Assembly: GCA_029817715.1 (NCBI GenBank) | Contig: JARUPY010000538.1 | Location: 5,890,001 to 5,954,000 of the forward strand | DNA length: 64,000 nt | Direction of reading: 5' to 3' | Source of the DNA: Melastoma dodecandrum | Lineage: Eukaryota > Streptophyta > Magnoliopsida > Myrtales > Melastomataceae | Shown here: one piece after another, positions 22,462-33,267 of the stretch | Layout: each line of letters begins with the position of its first letter | Position numbering within the stretch: the first letter of the stretch is position 1 | Translations under genes and position numbers: made by a program | The notes under the pieces: generated by a model | Told to the model about the DNA's origin: nothing | What the model saw: the letters and a program-made list of their open reading frames with translations, nothing else | The model's database searches: none

Positions 22462-23817
22462 GGAAGCGGCTAACGGTACGTGCACGTAACCGTTACGTTG
22501 TTTACTAAAATCAACGAAAATTTTAGTAATTTTTACTAAAAATCGACATTTTTTAGTAAAATGATTAGTAAATTACTAAAAAAAATTAGTAACCGTTACT
22601 AATTTCTCACTGTTTGACCATTCGAAAAGTTACTAAACTACGTTTAGTAAATCGGCGGAAAAATTTACTAAATTTTTTAGTAACCGATTACTAAAAATAT
22701 CGGTGATTTGACCTTTTTTTAGTAACCGTTATTAAAATTTCACTGTTCAACTTTAGTAATCGGTTACTAAAAAGTTTAGTAATTTTTTCCGCTAATTTAC
22801 TAAACGTGGTTTAGTAACTTTCCGAATGGTCAAACAGTGAAAAATTAGTAATGGTTACTAACTTTTTTTAGTAAAATTTATAATTTTAGTAATTTTCCAG
22901 GTAGGCCGTCGGAAGATTTTAGTAATGCTTTACTAATTTTGTAAGCGAAATTAGTAAATTACTGTGTAACATAGTAAAGTCGCTAGTAAATTACTAAAGT
23001 CGTCATTTTTTTTCGTAATCGTTTACTATTTTTTGAGTGTGAACCTATTTTCAGTGTGAAATTACCATTTTACCCCTGCGATAAATTACAAAATCGTTTA
23101 CGAATTTTCAGTCCGAACCTATTTGTAATTTTACCGCAGGGGTAAAATGGTAATTTTACACTGAAAGTAGGTTCGGCTTTAGGTTCGGAATGTACTGTTC
23201 TATTTAGTAAATTATTAAAAAGTTTAGTAATCTATTACTAAATTTTCAGCAGAGTTCGTTCAAAAAATAGTAAACGTTTACGAAAAAAAAGGACGACTTT
23301 AGTAATTTACTAACGACTTTACCATGTTACACATTAATTTACTAATTTCGCTTACAAAATTAGAACCTTCGACGGCGTACCTAGAAAATTACTAATGATG
23401 GAAATTTTACTAAAAAAAATTAGTAACCGTTACTAATTTCTCACTGTTTGACCTTTCGAAAAGTTGCTAAAATACGTTTAATAAATCGGCGGAAAAAATT
23501 ACTAAACTTTTAGTAACCGATTACTAAAGTTGAACAGTGAAATTTTAGTAACGGTTACTAAAAAAAGGTCAAATCACCGATATTTTTAGTAATCGGATAC
23601 TAAAAAGTTTAGTAAATTTTTCCGTCGATTTACTAAACGCAGTTTAGTAACTTTCCGAATGGTCAAACAGTGAAAAATTAGTAACGGTTACTAATTTTTT
23701 TTAGTAATTTACGAATGATTTTACTAAAAAACATCGATTTTTAGTAAAGTTTACTAAAAAAAAATCGATTTTAGTAAACAACGTAACGGTTACGTGCACG
23801 TACCGTTAGCCGCTTCC
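22462..23817. mobile_element. 1356-bp near-palindromic DNA element (Mutator-type target duplication)
   Basis: It starts GGAAGCGGCTAACGGTACG and ends with the reverse complement. The outer 45-50 bp pair almost perfectly, and pairing continues with small interruptions to a centre near 23085-23130. Both arms consist mainly of repeated TTAGTAA/TTACTAA heptamers and AGTAACCGTTACTAA-like words, plus a non-repeated segment (ACCATTTTACCCCTGCG and its inverse) near the centre. Flanking 9-mers are TCTCTGCTC (22453-22461) and TGTCTGCTC (23818-23826), matching at 8 of 9 positions. Nine-base duplications point to the Mutator superfamily. There is no coding capacity. A transcript through it would form a long hairpin. 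Confidence 0.88.
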
Positions 23818-24129
23818 TGTCTGCTCTCTTTCGACAATCACATCGGTGAATATGTGAGTCTTCCGATTATCTCATTGTCCGCGTCTTGAATTTTTTACAG
23901 CGACCCAAATTTTCTTTTAATTTTGAATGGCTACATTCTTTTTTTCTAAATATTTTTTACATGCAAACCCGTTCCAACAAGTGCCCCGTACGATCTTGAA
24001 AAAAAAAAGAGTTTGGGACGAATTAATGGGATAGGCGCAATATCCAAAAGTAACCGAATATTGTTCATAAAAAATGTTAATCCACAAAAACAATTTCGTC
24101 AAACACAATATCAAGTTTTGAAATTCGTT

Positions 24130-24360
24130 GATTAATGCAGTAAAATCGGCTTTAGAAAGGCCGACTTTAATAAAGAAGGAAGTCGGCCTTCCTAATGCCG
24201 ATTTCATCCTTCCCAAACCATAATTGGGTTACAAAGGCCGACTTCATTTCATCTATAGTGGGAACATGAAGTCGGTTTTATAAAGATCGACTTTATTGGA
24301 CTTGGTAAAGAAAATCATAGATCCATTGAAGTCGACCTTTGTAAAGCCAAGTTTAATCTA
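24130..24360. repeat. Subterminal palindrome cluster of MULE-B
   Basis: Four imperfect palindromes of about 22-25 bp, with arms GTCGGC(T)TT and AAGGCCGAC around a short AT-rich centre, lie near 24145-24167, 24183-24207, 24262-24290 and 24328-24350. They are diverged compared with the copies in MULE-C. Confidence 0.75.
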
Positions 24361-24616
24361 ACACGGAATAAACTACAAAATTCTTATAATTTTAACCCGT
24401 AATGCACGCATCTTTTCAACATACCTTCATCTAACACTAATAATACCCAGAATAAGTACAAGTTGTCAAAACAGAATCGAATTATCGTCACCAGTATGAA
24501 CAAGTAGAAAATTTTGCATGAAATATGGACAACTAAACAACGTGACAATTAAGCATCTCTTCAAGACCTACGTGCGTAGAATTTCTTCACCGGGTGAGTT
24601 GTGTGAGCTAAGATAT

Positions 24617-25040
24617 CTAGGTATGATCCGCATTGTCCATGGAAAAGTGTCTGTCCTTTCTTGCCTTCCACGGAGTCGGCGGAGTGAAAGATGTGGACGG
24701 CTCTGCCAATTGAGGAGTTAAGTATACATCCGGTGGAGTGGATTCCTCAATAACGACTTGTGCATAATCGTCCTCCTCTTGTTTATCAACTAGTTCAGCA
24801 ACGTTGAACATCTCAACATCTTGATGAACTTCCTCATCTTCGTTACTCAACCTCTAGTGCTTGTTCCTTATATGTTGGCTCTTCTACAAACTCGTCCTCC
24901 TCCTGTAGCCCTTCATGCCGACCATACAAACGCACCGGGGTGAACTCTCTCAAGAAGCTATGGCCTTTGTGAGAATTACCAGTGATGTGCTGTAATTCCG
25001 AAGGGTCACCTCTCTCCGATCGAATGGAAATGTCAGTCAT
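24617..25040 (-). pseudogene. PMD gene C-terminal tail only (MULE-B)
   Basis: Contains the same tail motif as the PMD genes of MULE-A and MULE-C (SELQHITGNSHKGHSFLREF and VRLYGR), followed by an acidic, low-complexity end. The PMD core (HTFHM, QLGLP, SWG, VEWH segments) is missing. The sequence passes almost directly to the transposase 3' end near 25286, so an internal deletion removed it. Confidence 0.65.
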
Positions 25041-25285
25041 TTGTTGTATCTATGAAGAAATTATATTAATACTACGAAGATAATAGCTATGTTGCTCATG
25101 ATAGTGCAATACATCCGTAACGAGCGGTCCGGGCTCCATACTATAGTATGCAAACATAAATAATTATTTCTGTATGTACAAATAATTATTTCAAATAACC
25201 ATACAAGTTCATTTATTTAGACAACTTCGCCTATTATGTCATTATCTTTTACAAATACTACAAGTCAACTTAGTTCTGCATTCTC

Positions 25286-27240
25286 TCACATCCATTTCAT
25301 TATGGATGCGAGAAGATCTTGGTATCCCTTTCGGTCGTGCCTTTCATGGTTTGGAATGACAATTGGGAATTGATACTCATCCCAGTCCTCTTTACAAACA
25401 AACGATGCCCATTTAAATGAGTATATGACCCTTTGATTAGCCCAAGTGTAAATATTATCTATCTTATCCGACCCATCCATGTTCACAAACGCGAAACAAA
25501 CAAGCGCATGTGAACATGGAATCAGATAGATTTGCCATTTCTTGCCCGAGCGCTTCTTGTGTCGCATGAATACGTTCTTTATCAGATATTTCTCTTTGTT
25601 TGTGACCACAAACGTACCATCAACGCGATCCATAAGTGTGACTTGATGACTTCTAGCCTTCTTTATTCCCTTATTGAAATACTCCAAGACAACTTTAGTG
25701 ATTTTTTCTCATCTTTCATGTTAGTCCAATATACAACACAATTGTAGAACGTCATCCTAACTAACGTAGAGACATGATGCCCTCGTGCACCCCTTAGAAC
25801 AACATTATAACTCTCGCTTAAATTCGTTGTCATTATCCCCCACTAGTTCTCAACGAAACTGAGAGTCCATTGACTCTTATCTATCTCATCAAATAAATCT
25901 ACTGATTTGGGAATAGTTTTCAAAATATGACACAAATATTTCTTCATCTTTGGCGCCATATATTTCCTTGTAGCAATAGCAAGCCTTCTTTTGCCACAGG
26001 CATTCTTGTACTTCGTGTTGAAGTTACTAGCAACATGACATAAACAGAACCTCCATTGTGCAAATGGAGACATCTAACCTACTTCCACATTGTTTACTAC
26101 CGCTTGAATACTGGAATGCCTATATGAAATCAAACATATGCCCTGACACTCATCGCTGACGACATAACATTTCAGGTATTTTAGAAACCATCCCACGACT
26201 GATAGCTTTCTTCATCAATGATTGCAAAAGCGAAAGGAACGATATGATTGTTTCTATTTAAACTATAAGCAATTAATAACTTATGGTTGCATTTACAATA
26301 TAGAAATGTGCCGTCAATGCGGTTCACAGGGCGACAATAACGAGAAGCTATTACGGCATGACGAAAAACACCATAACGCCCTTTAAAATACACACTCTAT
26401 ATCACCAATGATGTATGAACCACCCCCAATCAATGCAAGTATTGGGGTTAGAATCACGGATCGCATTCAACAAATGAGGCAACTCATTGTATGATTCATC
26501 CCAATCGCCTATATCCCATAAATTGCTTTTTTTCGGCATCCCACGCCCTTCTCCTAGGGACTTCATATCCATACTTCTCCTTAACGACATTGCGAATAAA
26601 TAAAAAATTTAACTTCCGGAGTTTCACGTACAAACCTCTTGAATAATGGTTCCATGAAATTTGAATCCACGCGCACATGATCAGGCGATACAACATGATT
26701 GACACAAGTATGAGGTTTTCCAACAATTGTCACCTCAAAATCATCGTCATATGCTCTTTGTATCGCCCTCAATCTTCACTTACAACCCTTATTGAATTTT
26801 GAACAACAAACGTTCCATAATTTCTTAGTTAATTCAATAACTTCATAATTGCAGTGTCTTACTATATGAAAATTATTCAACGCATATATAAGTTCATCCT
26901 TATCCGTGAATCTCATTCATTTATAAAATTCATCAATAATGTCACTCCCATGTGCAATTAGGTGGAAATCATACTCATCAAATCCATTATTTATGGACTC
27001 AACATATTCATTATAAAAAGGCAAGTCTTTCTCCTTTCGTGCACTAGGACCTTTACCCAATTCCACTACCATGATCATCCGATTGTCAAAATTCTCTTCA
27101 TCTGACATTCCATGGCCGACATTGACATCATTGGACAACTCCTCATCAGTATCAACATCTACATCAGAATTTATAGTATTATCATGGATATTGTCTTCAT
27201 CTTCTATCGTACGATTAGAACATTCTTCAACCGAATACAT
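25286..27240 (-). pseudogene. MURA-like transposase of MULE-B, degenerate
   Basis: The segments align in order with the MULE-A and MULE-C transposases: an acidic N-region (26917-27240), a DNA-binding segment with VRETPEVKF (26496-26772), NELPHLLNAIRDSNPNTCIDW, a DDE core with RIDGTFLYCK near 26300 and the CHVASNFN motif near 26030, and a SWIM-like YLIPCSHALVCFAFVN near 25490-25535. Stops and frameshifts fall between every segment. The N-terminus is shorter than in MULE-A because the element is cut off at its right side. Confidence 0.8.
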
Positions 27241-27289
27241 CTCTCTACTTCCGCCAACCCAATTTGTCCAACATCCATATGATGCTCAA

Positions 27290-29650
27290 CTTCTATCGAA
27301 GATGGCAGAAGATGATAGTTGCAAATGGTGTCTAATGAAGGCAAATCTATCACACAATCACGTGATGGTACTCGCCGCCCTCTCGTGTTTCATGCGCGAG
27401 AAGCGGCACGTTTCAAATGAGGATATGGTTGCAGTCAACAAAATGTTGAGTTTAGGTTTTTGACGGTATAATATTATGCGGTTACTCGTACATGCGTCCG
27501 GCGGGTACGACAAGGTTGGATTCCTCATGAAGGACGTGAACAACCCAAGCTGAAGGATGAACGTGTATATTGTCCATCCGAGTTCAATTCAAGGTATACA
27601 TACCTGATGTCGAGGAAGGAAGTAGACCCCGGAATGTCATTGGTCACACACGGCGATTGAGACGTGTTAACTTATATGTACTGGTCAGACAGCACGTCCA
27701 TGCTGGATTACGATGTTCTCGGAGACGTTGTCGCATTGGATTTCTCCTTCAAGACAAACACTTACGGGATGCAAATGGTGGTCCTCGTCGGCGTCAACCA
27801 TCATCACCAATCAGTTGTCTTTGATGCCACTTTAATGGCCACCGAAACCATAGAAGACTATATCTGGTTGTTGCGCACCCACATAGAGGTAATGGGATCG
27901 AAGCATCCGGTTAGTTTGGTCAAAGTCGCGAACAGGGCTATGATAGCCGCGGTGAGGGAAGTTTGGTTGAATGCTCGCCATAGGTTGTGTCTTTGGCATT
28001 TGAGTCGCAACATTTCAAATCGTGTACACGACTCGACCTCGCGTACGACAATCACTTCCTTCATGTATAAATCGGTTACATGTGATGAAGCAAAACAAGA
28101 TTGGGAAACGATGATGAAAGCAACTAGAAAAGTGAATTGCCACTGGCTTGAGTAGCTATATGCGAGCAGGGTAATGTGGTGGCAATCCTACTGTCATGGG
28201 CATTTCTGGGCTGAACTGAAGAGTACACAACGCTGTGAGAGGATACACGTGTTATTGAAAAGGTATCTAAATGCTAGTCACGAGGTTCACAAATTTATAT
28301 ACCATTTCAAAGGCGTTGTCGCCGACACACGCCACATGGAGAGGATTGAAGATTTTAATTCTTTAAATAAGGCATACACTCCTCGGTCTATGCTTCGTAC
28401 ACTGGAAAAAGATGTTGGCCATGTCTTCACAGTGTGGACATTCCGTAAAGTCCAGTTTCATATCATGAGGGAATCTTTGTATTATGTCTATAACATGATC
28501 GATGGAAACATCAATCGTGTCTTTGTGTTGGGCGCCTATTGTGCGGAATCAGTCATGGCAAAGGTTACTTTCTACAAATCACAACCGTCCTTATCTTGTA
28601 GCTGCATGCATTCGAGACGTTCGGCCGGCCATGCGTGCACATTTTTCATGTTGCGAAGTTGGAAAGCACGACATCCCTACTGTCATGGGGACAAGACAGG
28701 GGTCGGTGCCCGTCGCCTACGGATGCTTGAGCCAGGCTGCTTGGGCAATGTCCATGGGTTGGAGCGCATGGACAACAGCGAGCGTAAGTGCGTTCGTTGA
28801 TACTTGATGGATCAAGTGAGGTTCGAGTTGGTTCTCGGACAATGAAACTGGCACGAGGCGCAATGTGACCAAAATAATCAGGCGCAGAGGCTTGAGGGAA
28901 GCTCGTGGGTGGTTTCATGAGCAAAGTTCGTGAAGAGGCACGAGCAATGGACGCGTCACTTTGTGAGGGAGCGGATGATGGTGTTGGTGAAAGGGCGAGT
29001 TCCTTGGGTGGGTTTTCCTTGGACAGCCACAATCCTGTAAGGGGTGCATAGATTGAAAAGGGTGTGACCCCAAAGAGTATTAGAGGGTGGTCATTAGTGG
29101 TACCCCCTTGGGAATGGTTGTAATACTTAATGAACAGTCACGACCTCTATAAGATGGCTTGTAAAGGGGCGTGAGCAATAACTTGTAATTTTCTCGTGAA
29201 AGAAAGGGCGTCCTTCACCTAAAACACTTGTGAGCTTCTGTTGTGCATAGGCTGGTCGAGCTCGAGGGCGAGACACGACGCCTATAGAGGGAATTTTCTT
29301 GATAGAAAAATTACCCTTGTGACACCTACCACCGTGCTTCGTGATGTTCCGTTGGACTAAAGCCGCGAAACAACATACTCTGACACGCGACGTTGTCGAT
29401 CCGTACGGTTTGAAGGTTGAAGCTTTCCGGTGAGGTTTGTTGTTTGAAGCGTGCCGCCGCCTATGCCACCTTGGCAGCAAATCTGAAGCTGCTTATAGAC
29501 AAGCGAGTCATTCCATACAAGATCTTACACATGACATTGAGAGAGTAATTGTTGAAAAATATGGCCAATTCAAGGGGCAAGGTCCCGTTTTGAAGTCGAG
29601 CGTCGATCAGAAAAAGCGAGGGAGATGCCGTCTGGGGTGCAGGAACTGGA
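27290..29650 (+). pseudogene. FAR1/FHY3-like (FRS) MULE-type transposase relic
   Basis: FAR1-family landmarks: the end of the FAR1 domain (HNHVMV near 27350), VHASGGYDKVGFLMKDVNN (27480-27545), YWSDSTSMLDYDVLGDVVALD (27676-27740), VVLVGVNHHHQSVVF (27775-27820), NARHRLCLWHLSRNI (27968-28015), STQRCERIHV (28220-28250) and a SWIM-like CSCMHSRRSAGHAC (about 28590-28635). A C-terminal tail (LFEACRRLCHLGSKSEAAYR) lies near 29440-29500. The first catalytic Asp (ALD) and the Glu (CER) are kept. The second, normally in a SVITDGD-type motif, is replaced (LVKVANRAM). The SWIM finger also lacks its final His. At least three stops or frame changes are present. Confidence 0.82.
28850..29420. other. Non-matching insert between FRS core and FRS tail
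   Basis: The FRS similarity is interrupted between the post-SWIM segment (ends about 28850) and the C-terminal tail (starts about 29420). The intervening sequence has no recognised domain on either strand. It could be an intron, a low-conservation linker or an insertion; no clear repeat boundaries are visible. Confidence 0.4.
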
Positions 29651-30003
29651 TGTTCTTAGCCATCAAATAGGGCCGCTGGTATATGAAAATCGTGCCGGTG
29701 TGGCGATGAACATAGTTTCGTAAACTGACTACAAGGGAGGACAAGACATCGACGGACATGACGAGAGGTCCGACTACGGTCAAATCATATAGTTTCAAGC
29801 GTATATTTACATTAAGTCATATGCATATGGGATTTGAATCGTCTCCGCAAAAAATTGGTATGACTAGTTAACAGTCTTTGTAATGACCAAATTGCGCCAA
29901 CATTGGGCGCGTTTAATCCAAAAATGACCCGATAACCTATTGGTCATAGCTAATTCTATGAGGATGCTATGTCGATGGGCTATTTTATTTTTAGCGAACC
30001 TTC

Positions 30004-31290
30004 TTACCCCGCACCTCTTTCAGACGCCCCATCACAGCCTTCTGCATGCCGTTGTCGTGCCATTTGATGATCCCGAGGGGTAGACTGACCCTGTCCAATG
30101 GCCCTGCGCACTGGCAGGTAAGGCAATAAGATAACCGTTACGCAAATGCTATTAAAAGAACCTCTTGAGTTGTCGTTGAAACTCATCACTTCCTCGATCC
30201 CTACGGGTGGGTTAGGCAATGCCATGAACTTCATTACAAAAGTGCCACAGTTCGTGCCATGAACTTCATCACCCACATCAGCTAATCGTTGTCCACGTTG
30301 AGTCCGCTTCCACCCATTTCGGGCATTTCCTGCTCTGGCAGCTCCTACTTGTTTCAAGAAATCCACTGTATTAACTTGAAAGCTCCTACTTGTTTCAAGA
30401 AATCCACTGTATTAACTTGAAGAAACTCATTTGAAATCGTATGAGCATCTTGACAAGAAAAGGCAATACATACAATTTGAAAACTGCCTCCAGTCAGCCG
30501 TCATCCCATTCCACACACAACGAGGCATTACGTCCTTCTGTCGAGAGCGGACCCATAGGCTTAGACACCTTACAAGCATAAAACAACTGTGGAAAAAAAT
30601 GAGAAGGACGACCCATGTCCACGCATACTCATAAAAACTTGGACAAAACAAACAGTGGTTTCTACACGATTTGGAATATAATACTTACGATGAGCAGGAG
30701 AACACATCCACCTATGTAGCGATGCTTCCTGCCCTGGAACGTCCTCATTGCTTCACATAGATGATCCAGAACATGTCCCCTCCAGTCGAAGTCACGAATG
30801 GCCACCCCGTCTCGCGTTGCCATGAGGTTATCCTTCGGGATGTCGAATGAAGTCCCGGGGCAAAGGTAACATTCTAGAATGAATAATACGAGCTCTGCTT
30901 GAAAGAACTCCTCCATGACATTCCTCTACGCAACATCGCCTCGACGGATGCATGGATATCCTACCATGCTTGAGGTGATCGTGTAATTCCGGCGGCACGA
31001 ATTCCAACTGTCCAGACAACAGAAGACCGACCCTCGTACGTCACAGGCCAAGAATTGCTTCCACATCTGCAGGCCGGAAAGGGTGCTCGACGCCGTCAAT
31101 CAGCATGACATGCCTGGCCGGGTTGAAACACTTCAGGCACACCTTGAGAGCTTTGTGGTTTACGTTTTTACTGTAGAAGCCTATTGAAGCCAACTTCCCG
31201 CTCATACTAAACCACCCGTGCCCTTCAATCGAGCGAAGGTAATCGGTTGACAAAAAAAGTTGGAAGCCCCTCATCGCTCCCGAATATTCC
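30004..31290 (-). pseudogene. Transposon-associated plant domain relic (PMD/Ulp1-linked type)
   Basis: Read on the minus strand, KVCLKCFNPARHVMLIDG followed by HPFRPADVEAILGL (31041-31140), then VLFILECYLCPGTSF (30845-30890) and GHVLDHLCEAMRTFQGRKHR (30720-30775) with GGCVLLLI. This series matches a recurring uncharacterised plant transposon protein pattern in which ADVE.ILG and ECYLCP-like blocks precede a Ulp1-type protease or PMD region. A possible continuation is 30004-30366. Frames are broken between blocks. Which element it belongs to is unclear. The assignment is by pattern memory only. Confidence 0.45.
30340..30421. repeat. Perfect 41-bp tandem duplication
   Basis: 30340-30380 and 30381-30421 are identical direct copies beginning AGCTCCTACTTG. 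They lie inside the decayed minus-strand coding relic. Perfect identity implies a recent slippage event, or an assembly artefact. Confidence 0.9.
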
Positions 31291-31430
31291 CTTCAATACA
31301 AAAAAAACTACAATGTCGTTATCTGTACATGATCACCCGCCAATTCCTAGGCACACTAAACCACCTCGCCTTCGGTTGTTCGAGGATAATCGATTGTCGA
31401 AAAGAATGGGAAGCCCCTCATCGCTCCCGG
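31206..31430. repeat. Diverged tandem duplication, period about 141 bp
   Basis: Two copies of a segment beginning ACTAAACCACC and ending GAAGCCCCTCATCGCTCCCG lie at about 31206-31290 and about 31346-31430. They cover the start of the transposon-associated relic. Between them they differ by substitutions and small indels. Confidence 0.7.
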
Positions 31431-31799
31431 GCATGGGAAATAGGGACCAAGCAATGTTCCCGACATACCAGCCAAACCCACTACCACCAACTCAATGTCG
31501 GTAGCCCGACCACACCGGAAAAAGGAAACTCTTGGATGTGACCCACACGCTAATCAAAGTGTGATCAACTGACTCAACGTGTCACTTGCCGATTTCCTGG
31601 AACTTGATGCCTCGTCGTTGGTGGGCGGTTCGTTGGGTGTAACTGGTTTGAGCGAATGGGCATTGTAGGTTAGAGGCGTTGGGGAGGAGGAAGGTGCCCT
31701 AACTTGAAAAAGAGATCGATGGAGTCAATGGGGTTTTAACGAGGGAAGGGCAACTTTGTAAAAGCACACCCAAGACAGGTTCGGGTAGAGTTTCGGTAG

Positions 31800-32860
31800 T
31801 TACAATTTAATTTAGTAATATATAAATAAAATTTGTGTATTAGTACAAATTTTTTTTTTTTACATTTTCATGTAAATTAGTACGGGCCCGGACAAAATTA
31901 TAAGGCCCACTGTGTTCCTTTAGTACTATACTAGAACTTAAATAAATTTGAACAGTACATTTAGTGACGTACAAGCAATTTCATTGTACAAACTAATACT
32001 TTTAACAAAACTAATTTTATACATGTTTGTAAAAAGTATAAGTTTGTATAGTGAAATTGTATGTACATTACCAAAATTTGCGAAATGAAAAAAAAGTATA
32101 AACAATTTTCCGTACAAAATTATAGTTTTTACAAAACACATTTATACCTGTTAGTAGAAAGTACAACAACTCCACACGCGAGTGTTGCGGGAAGTCTCAT
32201 TTATTACTACTGTTTTCTATTACGGCTGAACGAACTTGGGGCAATCCATCGTGCCTTCATCCATCTGTTCGATCCTATTTCTGGCAAAACCAACTCACCG
32301 CTAAACCAGAACCCAGACCACAACAAGCAAACACCTATAATAGTCTCCAGCACCGACGTCCCAAGCCGTCTCTCTTTTCTTCCCGGCGACTGGTAACCTG
32401 GGATGCGTCTCTCGTCATTCCCGTTTTCAGTGCCTCCTCTCACCAAGCAAATCCCATTGCCCACACCATACCTCAAAGGCCACCTCCATAGAGTGCTAAC
32501 TGGGGATAGGCGTATCTCAACTCGTCCCGCTGCTCGCCGCAACAATGTACAGGGACAAGAACAGTATCGTCCATCCCCTTCTCCGACGCCAACGAGCCAA
32601 GGCCGCACCGCGTCCCAACCCTTAAGCCCCCAAACAATCGGCGGTTAGCCCTTGAGCCCCTCGACGTCAAATTCCGTCCGACCTGGTCAGCCACTTTTGG
32701 CTCGAATCCCTCCTTGGCTACTGACCACGAACCAAACCGCAGAGATCCGCCTTGCCCGAGTTTGTCGCGTCTTGGATTTCACAAATCCGTTTGTTCCGGA
32801 TCAAACGATGCCCAGACAGCTTCGCTGAACCCACCCACATTCGGAGGTAAAACACTATTT
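31800..32860. other. Intergenic, no gene recognised
   Basis: 31800-32165 is very AT-rich and contains a hairpin with 24-bp arms (31976-31999 against about 32037-32060). 32165-32860 is GC-balanced with open frames on both strands near 32403-32694, but no family is recognisable. Confidence 0.5.
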
Positions 32861-32864
32861 CTTC

Positions 32865-33105
32865 GAGTTTTGTTCCAAAATAATGTTAATGCCGAAACCA
32901 TTTCGCCAAATAAGGTCGCAAGTTTGAAAATTCCCCAACTAATGTGGCAAAATCGGCATTACAAGGAAGTCGGCCTTTTGTAAGGCCGATTTCAGCTTAG
33001 CCGAAGCGAAGTCGGCCCTTTCACCAAAGTCGGCCTTTGTAAAGCCGACTTTGGTCCTACACTAGAAAAGTCGGCCTTTGTAAGGCCGACTCCCTTGGGA
33101 TAAAA
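32865..33105. repeat. Left TIR of MULE-C with palindrome cluster
   Basis: After the terminal GAGTTTTG block, 32950-33100 contains at least three AGTCGGCCTTTGTAAAGCCGACT-type palindromes (near 32967-32988, 33029-33050 and 33070-33092). They pair with the right end. Confidence 0.88.
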
Positions 33106-33267
33106 AAATAAATTTAAATTCCGATATCCCACCTGTAATGCAACTACACAGAACTCAAGAACTCATGACACAATTTAACAAATCCAACCAAGTCTTTCTC
33201 AAAAGTTGACATCTAAAACTAGAGTACTATGATCGTCAACAACTGTAAGTGATACAAAGTAATCTAT

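Larger units (their letters stand above)
24056..27260 (-). mobile_element. MULE-B: truncated relative of MULE-C
   Basis: The left end (about 24056 onward) resembles the MULE-C left end (GAATATTGTTC against GAGTTTTGTTC, then AATGTTAATCC and a shared AAAATCGGC block). 24140-24360 holds the same AGTCGGCCTTTGTAAGGCCGACT-type palindromes as MULE-C. Minus-strand relics of a PMD tail (24617-25040) and a MURA-like transposase (25286-27240) follow. No right TIR is found: sequence changes at about 27245-27290, where the FAR1-like relic begins. The right end was therefore lost or replaced. Confidence 0.75.

Noticed and set aside
22462..23817. Satellite or centromeric repeat
   Set aside because: The TTAGTAA words are arranged as two mirrored arms with sharp ends and flanking 9-mers, not as head-to-tail monomers.
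28646..29032. Minus-strand frame of 128 codons opposite the FRS relic
   Set aside because: Ser/Pro/Ala-rich, no domain, overlaps the coding strand of the FAR1-like relic.
32950..33100. CRISPR-like regularly spaced palindromic repeats near the MULE-C left end
   Set aside because: This is a plant nuclear region. The repeats are imperfect, spacers are irregular, and the same cluster is mirrored at the other TIR, so they are transposon subterminal repeats.
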